Assembly (NCBI GenBank): GCA_023264735.1
Contig: JAHFVD010000030.1
Span: 23,243-68,925 of the forward strand
Source of the DNA: Mycobacterium sp.
GTDB lineage: Bacteria > Actinomycetota > Actinomycetes > Mycobacteriales > Mycobacteriaceae
Length of the DNA: 45,683 nucleotides
Direction of reading: 5' to 3'
Positions 42,399 through 45,683 of the stretch are shown here, piece by piece (within the stretch, counting starts at the first letter, position 1; every line of letters begins with the position of its first letter). Below the pieces are notes generated by a model. The model was not told the origin of the DNA, made no database searches, and was given only the letters and a program-made list of their open reading frames with translations. A program made the position numbers and the translations under genes.

Positions 42399-43217
42399 TC
42401 ATGCCTGTTCCAGTAGTGAGCTCTGATAGCGGCGCATTCCGCGCAGCCAGCGGTCATAATCGGAGCTCTTCTGCCGGTACATGGTCAGGACGCTCTCGTG
42501 GGGCAGGATCAGGAACGTTTCCCGGTCGACGGCGTCCAGCACGATGTCGGCGACCTCCGCCGGCTGCATTACGTCCCCCGCCGAGATCGTGGCTCGGGTG
42601 GCCGCAACTCCGAGCGGGTCCCCCGAGTTCGCACCCGCGTACATCAACTTCGTCTCTACTCCCATCGGGCAAAGGCAGCTCACCCGAATTCCTCGGTCTC
42701 CGTAGGTGACCGACAGCCATTCGGCGAACGCGACAGCCGCATGTTTGGTGACCGCGTAGGTGGCGGAGCCGATCTGGGTGAGTAAGCCCGCGGCGGACGC
42801 CGTCGTGATGAAGTAGCCCTCGCCACGCTCGATCCATCCGGGCAGCAACTGTTGGGCTGCGCGGATGTGGGCGCGGACATTGACGTCGAAGGCCCGATCC
42901 CAGTCGGCGTCGTCGGCGTCGAGGCCCGGCACACCCGCGACGCCTGCGTTCGCGAAATAGAGGTCGACAGACCCGAACGCGATCTCGGCCCGCTCGATGA
43001 GTCGCCGGATCTGCCCGGAATCTGCGACGTCGGCACCTTCTGAGACGGCAGCTCCGGGGTGCCTTTGGTTGATGCCGTCCGCCACCGCGGCGGCCGTATT
43101 CGGGTCAAGATCGGCCACGACCACCCTCGCGCCCTGCGCGGCGAGCCGTTCGGCGATCGCTCCGCCGATGCCTCCTCCACCACCGGTCACGATGGCGACC
43201 TTCTGTGCAACCTTCAC
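42399..43217 (-). CDS. Short-chain dehydrogenase/reductase, 272 aa
   Basis: Cofactor motif TGGGGGIG, ANAGVAG, the Ser in TTASAAGLL and YAVTK. The C-terminus is longer than in FabG-like SDRs and lacks the terminal DGG, as in SDRs with a helical tail (DYDRWLRGMRRYQSSLLEQA). GTG 43217 is chosen with GGAGACGAAG upstream; the 5' extension to 43292 would run over the promoter. First gene of the minus-strand operon ending at 39214, 120 bp before the FadE. Confidence 0.9.
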   Translation of the reverse strand: MKVAQKVAIVTGGGGGIGGAIAERLAAQGARVVVADLDPNTAAAVADGINQRHPGAAVSEGADVADSGQIRRLIERAEIAFGSVDLYFANAGVAGVPGLDADDADWDRAFDVNVRAHIRAAQQLLPGWIERGEGYFITTASAAGLLTQIGSATYAVTKHAAVAFAEWLSVTYGDRGIRVSCLCPMGVETKLMYAGANSGDPLGVAATRATISAGDVMQPAEVADIVLDAVDRETFLILPHESVLTMYRQKSSDYDRWLRGMRRYQSSLLEQA

Positions 43218-43263
43218 GAGGCTTCGTCTCCTTCGCCGCGCACTCTGGAATCGCGTCTCTCTT

Positions 43264-43292
43264 TGTATAGTTGAATCTGATTTCAAGTTCAA
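43264..43292 (-). promoter_or_regulatory. Promoter for the SDR/FadE/kinase operon, with an inverted repeat
   Basis: On the minus strand TTGAAC (43287-43292) and TATACA (43264-43269) are separated by 17 bp, a good promoter. The spacer contains an inverted repeat, TTGAA (43271-43275) with TTCAA (43282-43286), well placed for a repressor. Confidence 0.6.
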
Positions 43293-43334
43293 GTCGTGGG
43301 CGCACGGACGTTGCCATGCACCATATTGACCCGA

Positions 43335-43354
43335 TAGTGATCACTCTCTATCGT
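43335..43354 (+). promoter_or_regulatory. Shared operator/-10 element, site 3
   Basis: TAGTGATCACTCTCTATCGT aligns with the sites at 33066 and 35104, again ending in a TANNNT box (TATCGT). It lies directly before the acyl-CoA synthetase gene. It is the most diverged of the three but shares CTCTCTATCGT exactly with site 1. Confidence 0.5.
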
Positions 43355-43389
43355 AGCGAGGGAGTGACGTGGAGAGGCAGAGATCACAC

Positions 43390-45177
43390 ATGCAGGCAAC
43401 TAGTGTCGCCAAGGCTCCGATCGGCGAGGCATTTGAACGCGCGCTGCACGCGCGAACGCTGTGCGAGGCGTTTCAGATCACCGCGGCTGCTCGGGCCGAG
43501 CAGGTTGCCGTCCGCACTCCGGATGACAGTGTCTCGTTGACTTACGGCGCGCTCGCCGAGCGGGTGCGGCGCGTCGCGGCTGGTCTCGCGGCGCTGGGCC
43601 TCGAACGTGGGGACACGGTGGGCGTCATGCTCACCAACCGGCCCGAGTTCCACGTCGTGGACCTCGCTGCCATGCACCTAGGTGCCATTGCGTTCTCGAT
43701 CTACAACACGTCGGCGCACGGTCAGATTGAGTACCTCTTTGCCGACGCCGGCAACCGCATCGTCATCACCGAGCGTGCGTTTGTGGAGCGCCTGATGGCC
43801 GTCCGCGACAGCGGCACACCGATCGACCACATCGTCGTCGTCGATAGCGCGCCGGGAGGCACGCTGAGCCTCGAGCAGGTGGAGGCGGGCGGTGACCCGC
43901 AGTTCGACTTCGACGCGACGTGGTCATCGGTCGCCCCCGACGACCTCCTCACCTTGATCTACACATCCGGCACGACCGGTCCGCCCAAGGGGGTGGAGCT
44001 CACACACCGCAACATGATGAGCAAGATCCGGGCCCTACAGCAGGCGTTTCCCGTCACGCCGGGTGGCCGCACCATCTCGTTCTTGCCCGCCGCGCACATC
44101 GGTGATCGTTGGAGCGGACACTATTCGCCGCTGGCGGTCTGGGGCTTCACCGTCACGACGTGCGCGGACGCGCGCAAGGTGATGGAGATCGCGCAGCAGC
44201 TTCGCCCGACGGTGTTCCTGCCGGTGCCGCGCATGTGGGAGAAGGCGATGGCCGGCCTGGAGGCGGAAATCGACTCGGAACCTAACGTTGCGCGCCGCAC
44301 GCTGATGCGCTGGGCCATCAACACCGGGATCAAGAAAGCGCGCGTCGAGCAGGATCGCCGGTCCGCCGGCCCGATACTCGAGATCAAGGCGAAGGTCGCC
44401 GACGCGCTCGTCGGCTCGAAGATCCGCCGAAAGCTGGGCCTGGACCAGTCCGAATGGTTCCTGACCGGGTCGGCGCCCACGCCGCGCCACGTGTTCGAGT
44501 TCTTCGCGGCCGTTGGAATCCAGATCTGCGAGCTCTGGGCCATGAGCGAGACGTCGTGCGTCATGACCGTCAACCCGAAGGACCGTATACGGGTGGGCAC
44601 GGTGGGGCTGCCGATCCCCGGGCTCGAGGTCAAGCTGGCTCCCGACGGAGAGCTGCTCGTCCGTAGCGCCACCGTCATGAGGGGCTACCGCAACAAGCCC
44701 GAGCAGACCGCCGAGGCGATCGATGCCGAGGGGTGGCTGCATACCGGTGACATCGGGACGATCGACGACGACGGGTACGTGCGGCTCGTGGACCGCAAGA
44801 AGGACATCATCATCAACGCGGCCGGCAAGAACATGTCGCCCGCGAACATCGAAACCTGGCTGAGGTCCTCGAGCCCCCTGATCGGCCAGGCGGCGTGCAT
44901 CGGCGACGGCCGGCCGTACAACGTTGCGCTGATCGCGCTCGACCCCGAGGGCGCCGCCGGGAGGTCGGCGGACGATCCCGCCACGATCGCCGAGATCGCG
45001 GCCGCCGTGGAAGTCGCCAACAGCCACCTCTCGCGCGTCGAGCAGATCAAGAAGTTCAAGGTCGTCGGCGAGCCTTGGCTGCCGGGGAGCGATGAGCTCA
45101 CACCCACGATGAAGGTCAAACGGAGGAACGTGGTGGCGAAGTACGCCGCGGAGATCGAGGAACTCTATGCGAAGTAG
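43390..45177 (+). CDS. Long-chain acyl-CoA synthetase (FadD-type), 595 aa
   Basis: AMP-forming ligase of the long FAA1-like group: TLIYTSGTTGPPKGVELTHRNM, LPAAHIGDRWSGHY, ELWAMSETSCVMT, GWLHTGDIGTIDDDGYVRLVDRKKDIIINAAGKN and the C-terminal ELTPTMKVKRRNV lysine region. ATG 43390 (MQATSVAKAP) is preferred over GTG 43369. It probably activates the substrate used by the neighbouring operons; the operator at 43335 ties it to the 33129 and 35130 genes. Confidence 0.93.
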   Translation: MQATSVAKAPIGEAFERALHARTLCEAFQITAAARAEQVAVRTPDDSVSLTYGALAERVRRVAAGLAALGLERGDTVGVMLTNRPEFHVVDLAAMHLGAIAFSIYNTSAHGQIEYLFADAGNRIVITERAFVERLMAVRDSGTPIDHIVVVDSAPGGTLSLEQVEAGGDPQFDFDATWSSVAPDDLLTLIYTSGTTGPPKGVELTHRNMMSKIRALQQAFPVTPGGRTISFLPAAHIGDRWSGHYSPLAVWGFTVTTCADARKVMEIAQQLRPTVFLPVPRMWEKAMAGLEAEIDSEPNVARRTLMRWAINTGIKKARVEQDRRSAGPILEIKAKVADALVGSKIRRKLGLDQSEWFLTGSAPTPRHVFEFFAAVGIQICELWAMSETSCVMTVNPKDRIRVGTVGLPIPGLEVKLAPDGELLVRSATVMRGYRNKPEQTAEAIDAEGWLHTGDIGTIDDDGYVRLVDRKKDIIINAAGKNMSPANIETWLRSSSPLIGQAACIGDGRPYNVALIALDPEGAAGRSADDPATIAEIAAAVEVANSHLSRVEQIKKFKVVGEPWLPGSDELTPTMKVKRRNVVAKYAAEIEELYAK

Positions 45178-45598
45178 GCGTGCAGCGGTCGTGAGCGCCG
45201 CTGTCGTAAAGGTGTCGATCAAGATCGCGTCGCGGCGGCCCTTCTAGATGTCGGCGGCCACCGTGGCGTTTCTGTACCACCGACGGGCGTAGCTGTCCTA
45301 TTCCAGAGAAGACGTTGGTTCATACCGTGGGTTCGCCGCCGCAGCACAGCCTGTACGGCGTCAGGTGCGACGACTGATGGAGGTACTGGAGCAGACCGGT
45401 TTGCATTTCGAGATGTGCCAACCGATCGATGGCTGGATTCCCTACCCGGCCAGAGCTGAGCGTCTGGAGCACTGAACCGGCTTGCCGCAGTGATCGAAGC
45501 GCGGACGCCTGCGCGTCGAGATGTTGGACGAGCGGGGCGTCGTTATTGATTACGCCACGGATATGAATTCGTAGGACCACACAAGGAAGCGTGCGCCC
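45178..45598. other. Intergenic region without an assignable gene
   Basis: A plus-strand frame ending near 45475 and a minus-strand frame (45320-45616) are open, but neither has a ribosome binding site or family signature. No strong promoter or terminator is seen. It may hold decayed coding sequence. Confidence 0.5.
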
Positions 45599-45683
45599 AT
45601 GACCGCGACAAGCCAACCAGACACCTCCGCTCCCAGCGCGCAGATCACACCCTTCACCGCGAACATCGAACAGTCCGCAATCG
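45599..45683 (+). CDS. Epoxide-hydrolase-like protein, 5' end only
   Basis: ATG 45599 follows AAGGAAG by about 10 bases. The visible 28 residues contain AQITPFTANIEQSAI, which resembles the start of the N-terminal (EHN) domain of microsomal-type epoxide hydrolases (ITPF-x-x-x-I/V, then a DLxxRL helix). The gene runs off the window, so catalytic residues cannot be checked. Confidence 0.6.
   Translation, partial: MTATSQPDTSAPSAQITPFTANIEQSAI

Noticed and set aside
45320..45616. Minus-strand ORF of 98 codons
   Set aside because: No ribosome binding site or family signal; overlaps the start of the epoxide-hydrolase-like gene.
1..45683. CRISPR arrays, tRNA/rRNA genes, intact transposases
   Set aside because: No regularly spaced short repeats, no tRNA-like cloverleaf noticed, and no transposase or integrase domain found.

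Overview
The window is about 45.7 kb of high-GC actinobacterial DNA and most resembles a fast-growing mycobacterium (Mycolicibacterium) or a close relative. The evidence is a wax ester synthase/diacylglycerol acyltransferase, a luciferase-like (probably F420-dependent) oxidoreductase, many FadD/FadE/SDR/MaoC-type lipid genes, a cytochrome P450 with a small 3Fe-4S-type ferredoxin, frequent GTG starts, ATGA/GTGA gene overlaps and one leaderless promoter. No rRNA, tRNA, CRISPR array or intact mobile element was seen.

Layout. (a) 1-907: no assignable gene, ending in a long 5' leader. (b) 908-3819: a putative FAD/NAD-binding oxidoreductase and an aldehyde dehydrogenase. (c) 3771-7495, minus strand: an AraC regulator, an acyl-CoA ligase and a decayed PucR/CdaR-type regulator. 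(d) 7980-12484: a tautomerase-like protein lacking the usual Pro1, an SDR, three tiny ORFs, a WS/DGAT and a second SDR. (e) 12524-17757: a second copy of the leader in front of a truncated copy of the 908 gene, then enoyl-CoA hydratase, class III CoA-transferase, FAA hydrolase, tautomerase, an SDR remnant and a zinc alcohol dehydrogenase. (f) 17843-22105: CocE-like hydrolase, LLM oxidoreductase and SRPBCC protein (minus), divergent from an HxlR regulator. (g) 22169-24499: TetR, operator, then P450, SDR stub and ferredoxin. (h) 24703-32275, minus: a tightly overlapped nine-gene acyl-CoA operon (thiolase, SDR, HAD, SDR, MaoC, APH-type kinase, two acyl-CoA dehydrogenases, a 3' fragment of pntB), divergent from TetR at 32435. 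(i) 33129-35822: SnoaL-like protein, MDR reductase, AhpD-like protein and a VOC protein. (j) 36081-39120: a full-length PucR-type regulator and a three-gene membrane operon with oxidase subunit III-like and IV-like proteins. (k) 39214-43217, minus: APH-type kinase, SDR, ACAD10/11-type dehydrogenase, SDR. (l) 43390-45177: long-chain acyl-CoA synthetase. (m) 45599 to the end: 5' end of an epoxide-hydrolase-like gene.

How it works together. Most genes fit CoA-dependent degradation or remodelling of lipid, isoprenoid or steroid-like substrates: activation (two FadD), dehydrogenation (three FadE), hydration (ECH, MaoC), oxidation (SDRs, ADH, ALDH) and thiolysis. Two loci hold the separate parts of what animals encode as fused ACAD10/ACAD11 (HAD, APH kinase, acyl-CoA dehydrogenase), which suggests catabolism of hydroxyacyl-CoAs through a phosphorylated intermediate. 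The true substrates cannot be read from the sequence.

The region is a mosaic. It has a duplicated leader of about 430 bp, a second duplicated leader family, gene stubs (oxidoreductase N-terminus, SDR N-terminus, SDR C-terminus, pntB C-terminus, half a PucR regulator) and stubs whose stop codons overlap the next gene's start. The most unusual signals are the duplicated leader, which is more conserved than the coding sequence it precedes and can form alternative RNA hairpins, and a shared operator/-10 element in front of three transcription units (33066, 35104, 43335).
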